From the NCBI GenBank assembly GCA_036745275.1, contig DAIOGK010000001.1:124001-188000 (forward strand): 64,000 nt of DNA. Reading direction: 5' to 3'. This DNA is from JAIUNP01 sp020161975 (GTDB taxonomy: Bacteria > Pseudomonadota > Alphaproteobacteria > Rhizobiales > Beijerinckiaceae). Shown here one piece after another: positions 41,769 through 50,583 of the stretch (within the stretch, counting starts at the first letter, position 1; each line of letters starts with the position of its first letter). The notes below the pieces were generated by a model. It did no database searches. It was given only the letters and a program-made list of their open reading frames with translations, and had not been told where the DNA came from. Both the position numbers and the translations under genes were made by a program.

Positions 41769-42374
41769 TTAGAACTGGCGACCCTGACCGGGGTGGCCCG
41801 CCAGGGCACGAAGAAGCGCCTCCACCTGTGCCCCTGCCTTGTCCACGCCATGCGATGTATCGATCACCGCATGGGCGCGTTGACGCTTGTCCTGATCCGG
41901 CAACTGACGCGAGAGTATGGCGTTGAATGTCTGCTCCGTCATGCCCGGGCGGGCAAGGACCCGGGCCTTTTGCACAGCCAAGGGCGCGGAGACGACAACG
42001 ATGCAATCCACTCGATGCGACGCGCCGGTTTCGAACAGGAGCGGGATATCGAGTACGACCTGACGGTGGCCATTCCGGCGCGCTGCGGCGAGGAATGCCC
42101 GCTCCTCGGCATGGACCAACGGATGGATCAGCGCTTCAAGCGCCTGCATTTCGTCTTTCCTGCCCAGCACGGTGGCCCCGAGCTTTTTCCGATCGACTAC
42201 GCCCTCCTCCACTGTTCCGGGAAAACGGGCAGCAATGAGCGGTACCGCCGCGCCGGCATAGAGTTGATGGACGGTAGCGTCGGCATCATGGACCGGCACA
42301 CCAGCTGCGCGGAACAGCCCGGCCGTCGTCGACTTGCCCATGCCAATGGAACCGGTCAGCCCGATGACAAGCAT
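41769..42374 (-). CDS. coaE: Dephospho-CoA kinase
   Basis: CoaE phosphorylates dephospho-CoA in the last step of CoA synthesis. The 201-residue protein begins with the P-loop GSIGMGKST (8-16) right after MLVIGLT and has the family's DADATVHQLY segment and VLDIPLLFETG. It is in the ppsR-maf-coaE-dnaQ run, seven bases from maf, as in many Alphaproteobacteria (where aroE may also be present; it is absent here). Confidence 0.96.
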   Translation of the reverse strand: MLVIGLTGSIGMGKSTTAGLFRAAGVPVHDADATVHQLYAGAAVPLIAARFPGTVEEGVVDRKKLGATVLGRKDEMQALEALIHPLVHAEERAFLAAARRNGHRQVVLDIPLLFETGASHRVDCIVVVSAPLAVQKARVLARPGMTEQTFNAILSRQLPDQDKRQRAHAVIDTSHGVDKAGAQVEALLRALAGHPGQGRQF

Positions 42375-42380
42375 TGTCCC

Positions 42381-43001
42381 TCAATCGGCCAGAAGGCCCA
42401 TATTTCGCAGTTGCCGCAGCAACGGCAGCAATGGCAGGCCCATGATGGTGGTGTGATCGCCCTCGATCTTCTGGAAAAGGTGCATGCCGAGACCTTCGAT
42501 CTGATAGGCACCGACGCTGCTCGTCACCGCGCTGCCTGCTGCATCGAGATAATCATGGATGAAGGCGCCCGAGAGCGGCCGCATGTGCAATGTCGCGGTT
42601 TCGACATGGCTCCAGACAGCGTGACCGTTGATGGCGAGCGCCAGACCAGAATGGAGCTGGTGCGCACGGCCCGAGAGCAGGACCAGGTGATCGGCAGCCT
42701 CCTGACGGCTTGCCGGTTTGTCGAGCCGGCGCCCGCCGAAATCCAGCGTCTGGTCGGCTCCCAGCACATAACGGTGCGGTTCGGCGCGGCTGACGGCCAT
42801 CGCCTTTGCTGCTGCGAGATTGGCGGCAACCTCGCGCGGGCCGCGCGGGCCAAGAGCATATTCCAGTCCGCGTTCGTCGATATCGGCCGGCATGACCTCG
42901 ACCGGAATCGCACAGGCCTTGATGAGGGCACGGCGGATGGCGCTGCCGGAGGCCAGGATCAGCGGGGTCTCGCCGGACCAGAGCCTGCCGTCGTCACTCA
43001 T
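42381..43001 (-). CDS. maf: Maf-like nucleotide pyrophosphatase
   Basis: Maf proteins hydrolyse non-canonical or excess nucleoside triphosphates. The 206-residue protein has LILASGSAIRRALI near the N terminus, VLGADQTLDFGGRRLDKP (catalytic region) and the late VTSSVGAYQIEGLGMHLF segment. The usual SPRR in the first motif reads SAIRR, as in a second alphaproteobacterial Maf subgroup, so the exact nucleotide preference is uncertain. Its start overlaps the ppsR stop by four bases. Confidence 0.88.
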   Translation of the reverse strand: MSDDGRLWSGETPLILASGSAIRRALIKACAIPVEVMPADIDERGLEYALGPRGPREVAANLAAAKAMAVSRAEPHRYVLGADQTLDFGGRRLDKPASRQEAADHLVLLSGRAHQLHSGLALAINGHAVWSHVETATLHMRPLSGAFIHDYLDAAGSAVTSSVGAYQIEGLGMHLFQKIEGDHTTIMGLPLLPLLRQLRNMGLLAD

Positions 43002-43831
43002 TGGGCTATCATCGCCAGGCGATGCTGCTTGTAAAGATCGAGGATCGCCGCGGCCGTTTCCTCGATGGACCTGCGCCCGACGTCAATGACCGGCCAGTTG
43101 TTGCGTTCGAAGATGCGGCGGGACTGGGCGATTTCCTCGGCTACCGAGGACTTGTCGACATAGGCGCTGTCGTCATCCGCAGCGTTAAGGGAGAGCAGCC
43201 GATTTTGCCGGATCTGGACAATCCGTTCGGGGCTCGCCACCAGCCCGACGATCAGCGGCCGCGTCAGCGTCTTGAGAAGGTCGGGCAATGGAATGCCGGG
43301 CACCATCGGAACATTCGCGGTCTTGATGCCGCGATTGGCGAGGTAGATGCTGGTCGGAGTTTTCGACGTGCGGCTGACACCAACGAGGATCACATCAGCC
43401 TGATCGATACCGTCCGTCAGTTGGCCATCGTCGTGCAGCATCGTGAAATTCAACGCATCGATGCGGCGGAAATACTCAGCGTTGAGCATGTGCTGGGCGC
43501 CGGGACGGGGCGTCGTGGCAATGCCGAGATAGGACTGAAAGAGCGTATGCACCGGTTCCAGAACAGACAGGCAGGGACAGCCCGACTCGCGACAGGCAAT
43601 TTCGAGCCGGTCAGCGATGGAGCGATCAACAAGGGTGTAGAGGACCAGACCCGGCGTCTGGTCGATTTCCTGAAGCACCCGGTCGAGCTGGTTGGAATTC
43701 CTCACGAGCGGATAGATGTGCTCGATCGCTGAAATGCCCTGATACTGCGCGCTTGCAGCGCGACTGACCGCAAGGAGCGTCTCGCCGGTGGAATCAGACA
43801 CAAGGTGAAGATGGAAGAAACTGCGGCCCAT
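42998..43831 (-). CDS. ppsR: Pyruvate, phosphate dikinase / PEP synthase regulatory protein (DUF299)
   Basis: The family is a bifunctional ADP-dependent kinase and phosphorylase that turns PPDK or PEP synthase off and on. The 277 residues start with FHLHLVSDSTGETL, and the P-loop GVSRTSKT (151-158) is intact, followed by ILSLNAADDDSAYVD-like text typical of DUF299. The ribosome site AAAGGTG is part of an 11-bp inverted repeat with a second copy inside the putative origin. It is the first gene to the left of that origin and reads away from it. Confidence 0.92.
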   Translation of the reverse strand: MGRSFFHLHLVSDSTGETLLAVSRAASAQYQGISAIEHIYPLVRNSNQLDRVLQEIDQTPGLVLYTLVDRSIADRLEIACRESGCPCLSVLEPVHTLFQSYLGIATTPRPGAQHMLNAEYFRRIDALNFTMLHDDGQLTDGIDQADVILVGVSRTSKTPTSIYLANRGIKTANVPMVPGIPLPDLLKTLTRPLIVGLVASPERIVQIRQNRLLSLNAADDDSAYVDKSSVAEEIAQSRRIFERNNWPVIDVGRRSIEETAAAILDLYKQHRLAMIAQ

Positions 43832-44184
43832 GGTTCACCTTTGCCAGAGCGGCGGGTTGTGGACAAGCGTTGGGAATCAGTGGAGCCCGGCTCTGTCAAG
43901 CCCTGTTGGCGCCATGTCCGGTGTTGGCAAAGGTGGGAAACAGTTCTTTGCCATCAACAGGAGACCACCCCGGGAGGGGATTTCAGGATTGATTGAGGAT
44001 AACCTGGCACTCGTGATTTTCCGCATCGAATGCCCGCGCAGAGACCGGAATTTCCGAGGATATTCAGGAGATGCGACTCTATGGCTGCTCGTTTGGCTGT
44101 TGAAAACCGGTGCAAAACGAGTCACGACGGATTCGCCTCCATCCAGGAGTCATAACAAACAAAGAGAATCTCTTGTCTTTCCAG
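43832..44184. other. Putative chromosomal replication origin (oriC)
   Basis: This 353-base gap has no convincing gene. In Caulobacter, Sinorhizobium and relatives the chromosome origin lies next to hemE, and DUF299/maf genes lie on the other side in many Rhizobiales. Candidate DnaA boxes on the minus strand are TTGTCCACA (43858-43866, one mismatch from TTATCCACA), TTATCCTCA (43994-44002, one mismatch) and TTTTCAACA (44098-44106, two mismatches). Flanking genes diverge from the gap. An 11-bp inverted repeat lies at 43836-43846 and 43925-43935. The assignment is mainly by synteny. Confidence 0.65.
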
Positions 44185-45228
44185 ATGACCGGAAAACCAA
44201 AGCGCCGTGGATTGTTCATCGATACGCTGAAAGGCGACGTCGCTCCCCAACCACCAATGTGGCTGATGCGGCAGGCGGGGCGCTATCTGCCGGAGTACAA
44301 GGCGATCCGGGCAACGGCGTCTTCCTTCATCGATTTTTGCTATAATCCTGATCTTGCGACGGAAGCGACGCTTCAACCGATCCGACGGTTTGATTTCGAT
44401 GCCGCGATCCTTTTTTCAGATATTCTCGTCGTTCCCGATGCGCTGGGCCAGACAGTGCGCTTTGCTGAAGGTGAAGGGCCAAGGCTCTCCCCGCTCGTCA
44501 GCCCGGAGGATTGTGGTTTCCTCAACGATGAGATTGATCTTGAGCGGTTGGCTCCGGTGTTCGAGACCGTGCGTCGCGTTCGGGCAGAGCTTTCTGATGA
44601 CAAGACCCTGATCGGCTTTTGTGGTGCGCCCTGGACCGTTGCGACCTACATGATCGCAGGGCGGGGGACGCCCGATCAACGACCAGCGCGAATGTTCGCC
44701 TACGCCCATCCTGAGGCCTTTCAGCGGCTGATCGACCGGCTTGTCGATGCAAGTGTGCGGTATCTTGTGGCGCAGTTCGAGGCAGGTGTGGATTGCGTCC
44801 AGATTTTCGACAGCTGGGCCGGTGTTTTGCCGCGCGCTGAATTTGATTCCTGGTGCGTTGCGCCGGCGGTTGAGATTGTCCGGAGGGTTCGCGCCATCGT
44901 GCCCGGCGCGCCGATCATTGGTTTTCCGCGCGGCGCCTCGACATCACTTTCAGAGTACGCGACCAAGACGGGTGTGGATGGAATCGGGATCGATACAGCG
45001 GTTGACCTTGGCTTTGCGGCAAAGACGGTTGATCGCAGCGTCACGATCCAGGGAAATCTCGATCCGCTCGTATTGATCAATGGCGGGGCGGCGCTCGATG
45101 CAGCAGTTGACCGCATTCTCGAAGCTGCTGACAGGCGTCCGCATATCTTCAATCTTGGACATGGGATTCTGCCTGAAACACCGATTGCCCATGTCGAACA
45201 ACTGGTCAGACGGGTGCGGGGGATATGA
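44185..45228 (+). CDS. hemE: Uroporphyrinogen decarboxylase
   Basis: HemE converts uroporphyrinogen III to coproporphyrinogen III in haem synthesis. The 347-residue protein has PPMWLMRQAGRYLPEY near the N terminus (active-site arginines), ILFSDILVVPDALG, GFCGAPWTVATYM and the C-terminal FNLGHGILPETP. I chose the ATG at 44185; a TTG four codons earlier (44173) follows a better AAAGAGAA ribosome site and is possible. It is the first gene right of the putative origin and overlaps hemJ, another haem gene, by four bases. Confidence 0.96.
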   Translation: MTGKPKRRGLFIDTLKGDVAPQPPMWLMRQAGRYLPEYKAIRATASSFIDFCYNPDLATEATLQPIRRFDFDAAILFSDILVVPDALGQTVRFAEGEGPRLSPLVSPEDCGFLNDEIDLERLAPVFETVRRVRAELSDDKTLIGFCGAPWTVATYMIAGRGTPDQRPARMFAYAHPEAFQRLIDRLVDASVRYLVAQFEAGVDCVQIFDSWAGVLPRAEFDSWCVAPAVEIVRRVRAIVPGAPIIGFPRGASTSLSEYATKTGVDGIGIDTAVDLGFAAKTVDRSVTIQGNLDPLVLINGGAALDAAVDRILEAADRRPHIFNLGHGILPETPIAHVEQLVRRVRGI

Positions 45229-45668
45229 TGACGGTGGATGCTGTACATCTCTGGGTGAAGAGCCTGCATGTCATGGCGGTCATTTCATGGATGGCCGGCA
45301 TGTTCTATCTGCCGCGTCTTTTCGTCTATCATGTCGATGCCCCGAACGGCTCGGTTCAGTCCGAGACCTTCAAGGTGATGGAGCGGCGGCTTCTGCGGGC
45401 CATTATCAATCCGGCGATGATCGTGGCCTGGCTCACCGGACTCTGGATGGCCTGGTATGTGTTCCACATGAAGGGGGGCTGGCTGCACGCCAAGCTCTTC
45501 ATCGTTTTCATCTTCCTGTCAGGCTTTCACGGATTGCTGGCGCGGTGGCGCAAGGACTTTGCGGCGGACCGGAATGTTCGCAGCGCGCGATTCTACCGGA
45601 TTGCGAATGAGGTTCCGACAGTGATCATGGTGATCGTGGTCATTCTGGTGATCGTCAAGCCGTTCTGA
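45225..45668 (+). CDS. hemJ: Protoporphyrinogen oxidase HemJ
   Basis: HemJ is the oxygen-independent membrane protoporphyrinogen IX oxidase used by most Alphaproteobacteria. The 147-residue protein has four hydrophobic helices and the conserved histidine-bearing start LWVKSLHVMAVISWMAGMFYLPRL-type segment (His15), followed by WLHAKLFIVF and a C-terminal VPTVIMVIVVILVIVKPF. Translational coupling to hemE by ATGA overlap supports a haem role. The rho gene follows after 208 bases. Confidence 0.93.
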   Translation: MMTVDAVHLWVKSLHVMAVISWMAGMFYLPRLFVYHVDAPNGSVQSETFKVMERRLLRAIINPAMIVAWLTGLWMAWYVFHMKGGWLHAKLFIVFIFLSGFHGLLARWRKDFAADRNVRSARFYRIANEVPTVIMVIVVILVIVKPF

Positions 45669-45876
45669 TCATGAGTCGCTGAAATCGCGCTTGTCGCATT
45701 TCGGAATCAGGAGTATGGGCAGGGCGTTCAAGTGACGGTGTGCCCCCTTTCTGCGGCGTATTGTCGAACGATCAGCCCCTGTCTGTTCCCCCTGGCGGAT
45801 CGTTCTTTTTCCTCCCCCCTCCCCGACTGGCTGCGACAAGACGGCCACGGGACCTAGTTGTGAAGGATCTCGCACG
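45669..45876 (+). promoter_or_regulatory. rho leader: C-rich segment and terminator-like hairpin
   Basis: The 208-base leader contains several cytosine- and uracil-rich stretches with little G (45741-45750, 45776-45792 and 45811-45830), which suits Rho loading (rut). Between them GAACGATC (45766-45773) pairs with GATCGTTC (45798-45805), followed directly by five T residues (45806-45810). In other bacteria rho is autoregulated by termination in its leader. Here both a Rho-type and an intrinsic-type signal are visible; function is inferred. Confidence 0.5.
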
Positions 45877-47148
45877 ATGCGGGAAATCAAGCTCCAGGAC
45901 CTCAAGGCGAAGTCTCCCACCGAATTGCTCGGCTTTGCCGAGGAGGTCGAGGTGGAAGGCGCCAGCACCATGCGCAAGCAGGAGCTGATGTTCGCCATTC
46001 TCAAGCAACTCGCCTCCCGTGAAGTTGAGATCATCGGCGAGGGCGTTGTGGAGGTGCTTCAGGACGGGTTCGGGTATTTGCGTTCGCCGGATGCGAATTA
46101 TCTTGCCGGGCCGGATGACATCTACATCTCGCCGTCGCAGATTCGGCGTTTCGCGCTTCGAACCGGAGATACCGTCGAGGGGCAGATCCGCAGCCCACGG
46201 GAAGGGGAACGGTATTTTGCACTGCTCAAGGTCAACAAGATCAACTTCGAGGATCCGGAGAAGGCCCGGCACAAGGTTCATTTTGACAACCTGACGCCGC
46301 TCTATCCCAACGAGCGGATCCGGCTTGAAATCGAGGATCCGACACGCAAGGATCTGACCGGGCGTGTGATCGACATAGCAGCGCCGCTTGGCAAGGGGCA
46401 ACGCTGTCTGATCGTGGCGCCGCCCCGCGTTGGCAAAACGATCATGCTGCAGAATATCGCGCGGGCGATCACGACGAATCATCCTGAGTGTTTTCTCATT
46501 GTGCTGCTGATCGACGAGCGACCGGAAGAAGTCACGGACATGCAGCGCTCGGTCAAGGGCGAGGTCGTGTCATCGACCTTCGACGAGCCGGCAACGCGCC
46601 ATGTGGCCGTGGCAGAGATGGTTATCGAAAAAGCCAAACGCTTGGTTGAACATGGCCGCGATGTTGTGATCCTGCTCGACAACATCACCCGTCTTGGCCG
46701 CGCTTACAACACGGTGGTGCCGTCTTCCGGGAAGGTGCTGACCGGTGGTGTCGACGCCAATGCGCTGCAGCGGCCAAAGCGGTTCTTCGGCGCCGCCCGC
46801 AATATCGAGGAGGGTGGTTCGCTGACCATCATCTCGACCGCTCTGATCGATACCGGCAGCCGCATGGATGAAGTGATCTTTGAAGAGTTCAAGGGCACCG
46901 GCAACTCGGAGATCATTCTTGATCGGAAGGTTTCCGATAAGCGTGTGTTCCCGGCCATCGACATCACGCGTTCGGGCACCCGCAAGGAGGAGTTGCTGGT
47001 GGCGCCGGACATTCTCAAGCGGATGTATGTGCTGCGGCGCATTCTCAATCCGATGGGGACGGTCGATGCCATCGAGTTCCTGATCGACAAGCTGAGCAAG
47101 ACCAAGCAGAACTCGGAGTTCTTCGATTCCATGAACACACGGGATTGA
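45877..47148 (+). CDS. rho: Transcription termination factor Rho
   Basis: Rho is a hexameric RNA-dependent ATPase that ends transcription. The 423-residue protein has the N-terminal RNA-binding domain with LKAKSPTELLGFAEE and the cold-shock-like motif GFGYLRS (64-70), and Walker A APPRVGKT (181-188). Further motifs are VLLIDERPEEVTDM, DNITRLGRAYN and a C-terminal region ending near NSEFFDSMN. It has no acidic insertion of the kind found in some phyla. Its long leader suggests autoregulation. Confidence 0.98.
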   Translation: MREIKLQDLKAKSPTELLGFAEEVEVEGASTMRKQELMFAILKQLASREVEIIGEGVVEVLQDGFGYLRSPDANYLAGPDDIYISPSQIRRFALRTGDTVEGQIRSPREGERYFALLKVNKINFEDPEKARHKVHFDNLTPLYPNERIRLEIEDPTRKDLTGRVIDIAAPLGKGQRCLIVAPPRVGKTIMLQNIARAITTNHPECFLIVLLIDERPEEVTDMQRSVKGEVVSSTFDEPATRHVAVAEMVIEKAKRLVEHGRDVVILLDNITRLGRAYNTVVPSSGKVLTGGVDANALQRPKRFFGAARNIEEGGSLTIISTALIDTGSRMDEVIFEEFKGTGNSEIILDRKVSDKRVFPAIDITRSGTRKEELLVAPDILKRMYVLRRILNPMGTVDAIEFLIDKLSKTKQNSEFFDSMNTRD

Positions 47149-47212
47149 TGAGGCAGCGCCCGATTCGAGTCGTCTCCGCAACGGTTCGCGGCGTGAGTTC
47201 GGGAATGGTGAC

Positions 47213-48538
47213 ATGGCGCTGATGTCCGGCGATACCATTTTTGCGCCTGCAACAGCGCCGGGCCGCGCGGCTCTCGCCATCGTCCGTCTGTCGGGGCCAC
47301 AGGTTCGATTCGCGCTCGAAACACTCGCAGGATCAGTGCCGGAGGCGCGGCGGGCGTCGCTGCGGGCGATCCGGTCAGGACCGTCCGGTGATCTCATCGA
47401 TCGCGGGATTGTCTTGTTCTTTCCCGCACCCGCCAGTCAAACCGGCGAAGATTGCGCGGAGTTTCAGGTCCATGGCGGGCGCGCGGTTGTTGCGGCCCTG
47501 GTGAAAGCACTGGGTGATCTGCCCGGCTTGAGAGCAGCAGAGCCAGGAGAATTCGCGCAACGCGCTCTGCTGAACGGTCGAATGGATCTGCTCGATCTTG
47601 AGGCTTTAGCTGATCTCATCGATTCGGAAACGGAATTTCAACGTCAGCAGGCGACGGGTAGCGGTTTGCTCCTGCGCGAGGTTGCCGAGCGATGGCGGCA
47701 GTCGCTGCTTGATATTCGCGCTGATCTTGAGGCTGCCATCGACTTTTCTGATGAAGATGATGTGGCCCGTGGTTTTGTGTCGGGCGTGAACGGGTTGCTT
47801 GAAGCGCTCATTGAGGACATGCGCCGCGTTCTGTCTACCGCGGCTCGGGGCGAGAGAATGCGGGACGGCTACCGGGTTGCGTTGATGGGTGAGCCAAATT
47901 CCGGAAAGTCATCGCTGCTGAATGTGCTGGCCGGGCGGGACGTCGCCATTGTCTCGGACAAGGCCGGGACGACCCGGGACCGTATCGATGTGTTTCTCGA
48001 TCTTGGAGGTTTTCCCGTCGTAGTGAGTGACACCGCTGGTGTTCGGGAGAGCAGTGATGAGATCGAAAGGGAAGGGATCCGGCGGTCCTTTGTTGCGGCG
48101 AGCGAAGCTGATTTGATACTGTGGCTTCACGCTCGGGATGGCGGCAGTCTGGTTCTTCCGGAAACGATCGGGCCAGCAGTTCGGATTGTTGAAACGAAGG
48201 GCGATCTTGCTAACGATTGTTCGGTGCGCGCTGACATTTGGGCGACGACTTCGGTACTGGACAGGGGCAGCATTGATCGGTTGATCGAGAAAATGACTGC
48301 TGAGATTGCCCGAATTGGACGTCTTGGAGAGCCGGCGTTAATCACGCGTGAACGCCAACGTCACGGTGTCGCGATGGCATTGACGGCGCTGCGCTGCGCC
48401 TTAAGCGATGGCGGTGAGCCAGAGTTGTGTGCCGAGAGTGTCAGGCGCGCATCGGTGGCGCTTGAGCGCTTGCTTGGACGCCTGGATGTCGAGGATGTTC
48501 TCGGTGCAATCTTCTCGCGATTTTGCATTGGGAAATGA
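47213..48538 (+). CDS. mnmE: tRNA modification GTPase MnmE
   Basis: MnmE, with MnmG, builds the carboxymethylaminomethyl group on wobble uridine 34. The 441 residues show an N-terminal folate-binding domain starting at DTIFAPATAPGRAALAIVR. An inserted G domain has P-loop GEPNSGKS (226-233), AGTTRD and a DTAG-type switch (VSDTAGVRE). The helical domain ends in the invariant FCIGK (437-441). The G4 motif NKxD is degenerate (VETKGDL). The mnmE-mnmG-rsmG-parAB order is the classical origin-proximal run. Confidence 0.96.
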   Translation: MALMSGDTIFAPATAPGRAALAIVRLSGPQVRFALETLAGSVPEARRASLRAIRSGPSGDLIDRGIVLFFPAPASQTGEDCAEFQVHGGRAVVAALVKALGDLPGLRAAEPGEFAQRALLNGRMDLLDLEALADLIDSETEFQRQQATGSGLLLREVAERWRQSLLDIRADLEAAIDFSDEDDVARGFVSGVNGLLEALIEDMRRVLSTAARGERMRDGYRVALMGEPNSGKSSLLNVLAGRDVAIVSDKAGTTRDRIDVFLDLGGFPVVVSDTAGVRESSDEIEREGIRRSFVAASEADLILWLHARDGGSLVLPETIGPAVRIVETKGDLANDCSVRADIWATTSVLDRGSIDRLIEKMTAEIARIGRLGEPALITRERQRHGVAMALTALRCALSDGGEPELCAESVRRASVALERLLGRLDVEDVLGAIFSRFCIGK

Positions 48539-48548
48539 CTGGACCGTA

Positions 48549-48564
48549 TGTTTCACGTGAAACA
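48549..48564. other. parS centromere site, perfect palindrome
   Basis: TGTTTCACGTGAAACA is a perfect 16-bp palindrome matching the consensus parS sequence recognised by chromosomal ParB. It lies 10 bases after the mnmE stop, about 4.4 kb from the putative origin and 3.5 kb from parB, exactly where alphaproteobacterial parS sites cluster. Confidence 0.93.
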
Positions 48565-48669
48565 TGAGGTCGATTCATTGACGATACGACTAGTCGCGTG
48601 CTCGCCATTTGACGCAGGCGCAATTTCACCTTAGACGACGCGGCTTCTGCCATGCGGTATGGATCGAGC

Positions 48670-50583
48670 ATGATTGCCGGCACAGTTAGAAATTATGATG
48701 TGGTTGTGATCGGCGCTGGTCACGCAGGTGTCGAGGCAGCAGCTGCTGCCGCACGAATTGGCGCGCGGGTTGCGCTGATCACACTGTCGGTCTCCAATCT
48801 CGGCATGATGTCCTGCAATCCTGCGATTGGAGGGCTTGGCAAAGGTCATCTTGTTCGGGAAGTCGATGCACTGGATGGCCTGATGGGACGTGTCGCCGAC
48901 CTTGGCGGTATTCAGTTCCGGGTGTTGAACCGTCGGAAGGGGCCGGCCGTGCGTGGCCCGCGCGCCCAGGCTGATCGGGTCCGCTATCGCCGGGCGATGT
49001 GCGATGCCGTGGCCGCTCAGGAAGGTCTTACGCTGATTGAAGGCGAGGTTATCGACCTCGACCTCGCGCGTGACCGTGTGCATGGGGTGGTTCTGGCTGA
49101 TGGTCAGCGGGTGAAGGCCGGCGCGGTTGTGATCACCACCGGTACGTTTCTGGGAGGTGAAATTCATATCGGAGATCAGCGGATTCCGGCGGGCCGAATG
49201 GGCGAAAGCCCGAGCATTGCGTTGGCGGCCCGATTTCGTGAAGCCGGGTTCTCGCTGGGTCGGCTCAAGACGGGAACGCCACCGCGCTTGGACGGGCGAA
49301 CAATTGCCTGGGACGAGTTGGAGCTCCAGTACGGAGATTCGGATCCGGAACCGTTTTCTGTTCTGTCGGATGCAACCCTGTCTTCGCAGATTGCCTGTGG
49401 TATCACCCGAACCACCGGTGCTGGACATCGTTTGATTGAACAGAACCTTCATCGATCAGCGATGTATGGCGGCCATATTGTAGGGCGCGGCCCGCGCTAT
49501 TGTCCGTCGATTGAGGACAAAATCGTGCGTTTCGGCGAACGGGATGGGCATCAGATTTTTCTGGAGCCTGAAGGCATCGATAGCATATCCGTTTATCCGA
49601 ATGGCATCTCCACATCTTTGCCCGCGGAGGTGCAGGCTGCCTTTATCGCGACCATTCCGGGCTTGGAGAGAGCGGGAATCCTGCAACCCGGCTATGCGAT
49701 CGAGTATGACTATCTTGACCCAAGGGCCTTGTTTGCGACGCTGGAAACCAAGCGGATTCAGGGATTGTTTCTTGCTGGCCAGATCAATGGAACCACGGGA
49801 TATGAGGAGGCGGCGGCCCAGGGTGTGTTGGCCGGGATCAATGCGGCGCGACGTTCAGGGGGTGAGGAGCCCGTGACATTCGAGCGCAGTACATCTTATA
49901 TCGGCGTCATGGTTGATGACCTTGTGACGCGGGGGGTGAGTGAGCCCTACCGGATGTTTACCTCCCGCGCCGAGTATCGCCTCATTCTACGCGCAGACAA
50001 TGCGGATCAGCGACTGACGGATTTCGGTATCCAGCTTGGGTGCGTTGGCGAACGGAGGGTCGGCTTTCATCGGAAATGGATGGACAATCTTCATGGGGCC
50101 ATCGCGTGTCTGAAGGCGATCGAATTGACCCCGACAGAGATTCGTTCACATGGGATCGACGTCAATCTCGACGGGCAGCGACGGTCGATTTTCGATCTGC
50201 TGTCGCTTCCCTCCGTGGACCTGCCCCGCCTTGCCGTGTTCCACCCGGGGATTTTGGGGTGGTCGAATCGAGTGCGTGAGGCCGTGACTACGGAAGCGAA
50301 ATACGCAGTTTATCTTGCCCGACTTGAGGATGATATTGCGCGCGCAGAGCGGGATCGCGCGCTGGATATTCCCGCGACGCTTGATTACGACTCTGTTGCC
50401 GGGCTTTCGCGCGAGCTCCAACTCAAGCTAATTTCGATTCGCCCCCGAACTATTGATCAGGCACATCGGATCGAAGGCATGACACCCGCAGCACTGGCCC
50501 TGATCGCTGCGCATGCGCGGCGCCTCCGGACTGGGAACGCGTTGGAATCCGGTATGGAAGAAGGTATTGCCGGGCATGGATGA
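48670..50583 (+). CDS. mnmG: tRNA uridine-5-carboxymethylaminomethyl modification enzyme MnmG (GidA)
   Basis: MnmG is the FAD-dependent partner of MnmE. From the ATG at 48670 it has 637 residues. The FAD-binding GAGHAG (15-20) follows YDVVVI. Later motifs are MMSCNPAIGGLGKGHLVREVDALDG-type text, GTFLGG, RLKTGTPPRL, and the C-terminal tRNA-binding part with SRAEYRLILRADNAD and ATLDYDSVAGLS. An upstream in-frame ATG (48652) is possible; neither has a clear ribosome site. The stop overlaps the rsmG start region by eight bases. Confidence 0.96.
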   Translation: MIAGTVRNYDVVVIGAGHAGVEAAAAAARIGARVALITLSVSNLGMMSCNPAIGGLGKGHLVREVDALDGLMGRVADLGGIQFRVLNRRKGPAVRGPRAQADRVRYRRAMCDAVAAQEGLTLIEGEVIDLDLARDRVHGVVLADGQRVKAGAVVITTGTFLGGEIHIGDQRIPAGRMGESPSIALAARFREAGFSLGRLKTGTPPRLDGRTIAWDELELQYGDSDPEPFSVLSDATLSSQIACGITRTTGAGHRLIEQNLHRSAMYGGHIVGRGPRYCPSIEDKIVRFGERDGHQIFLEPEGIDSISVYPNGISTSLPAEVQAAFIATIPGLERAGILQPGYAIEYDYLDPRALFATLETKRIQGLFLAGQINGTTGYEEAAAQGVLAGINAARRSGGEEPVTFERSTSYIGVMVDDLVTRGVSEPYRMFTSRAEYRLILRADNADQRLTDFGIQLGCVGERRVGFHRKWMDNLHGAIACLKAIELTPTEIRSHGIDVNLDGQRRSIFDLLSLPSVDLPRLAVFHPGILGWSNRVREAVTTEAKYAVYLARLEDDIARAERDRALDIPATLDYDSVAGLSRELQLKLISIRPRTIDQAHRIEGMTPAALALIAAHARRLRTGNALESGMEEGIAGHG

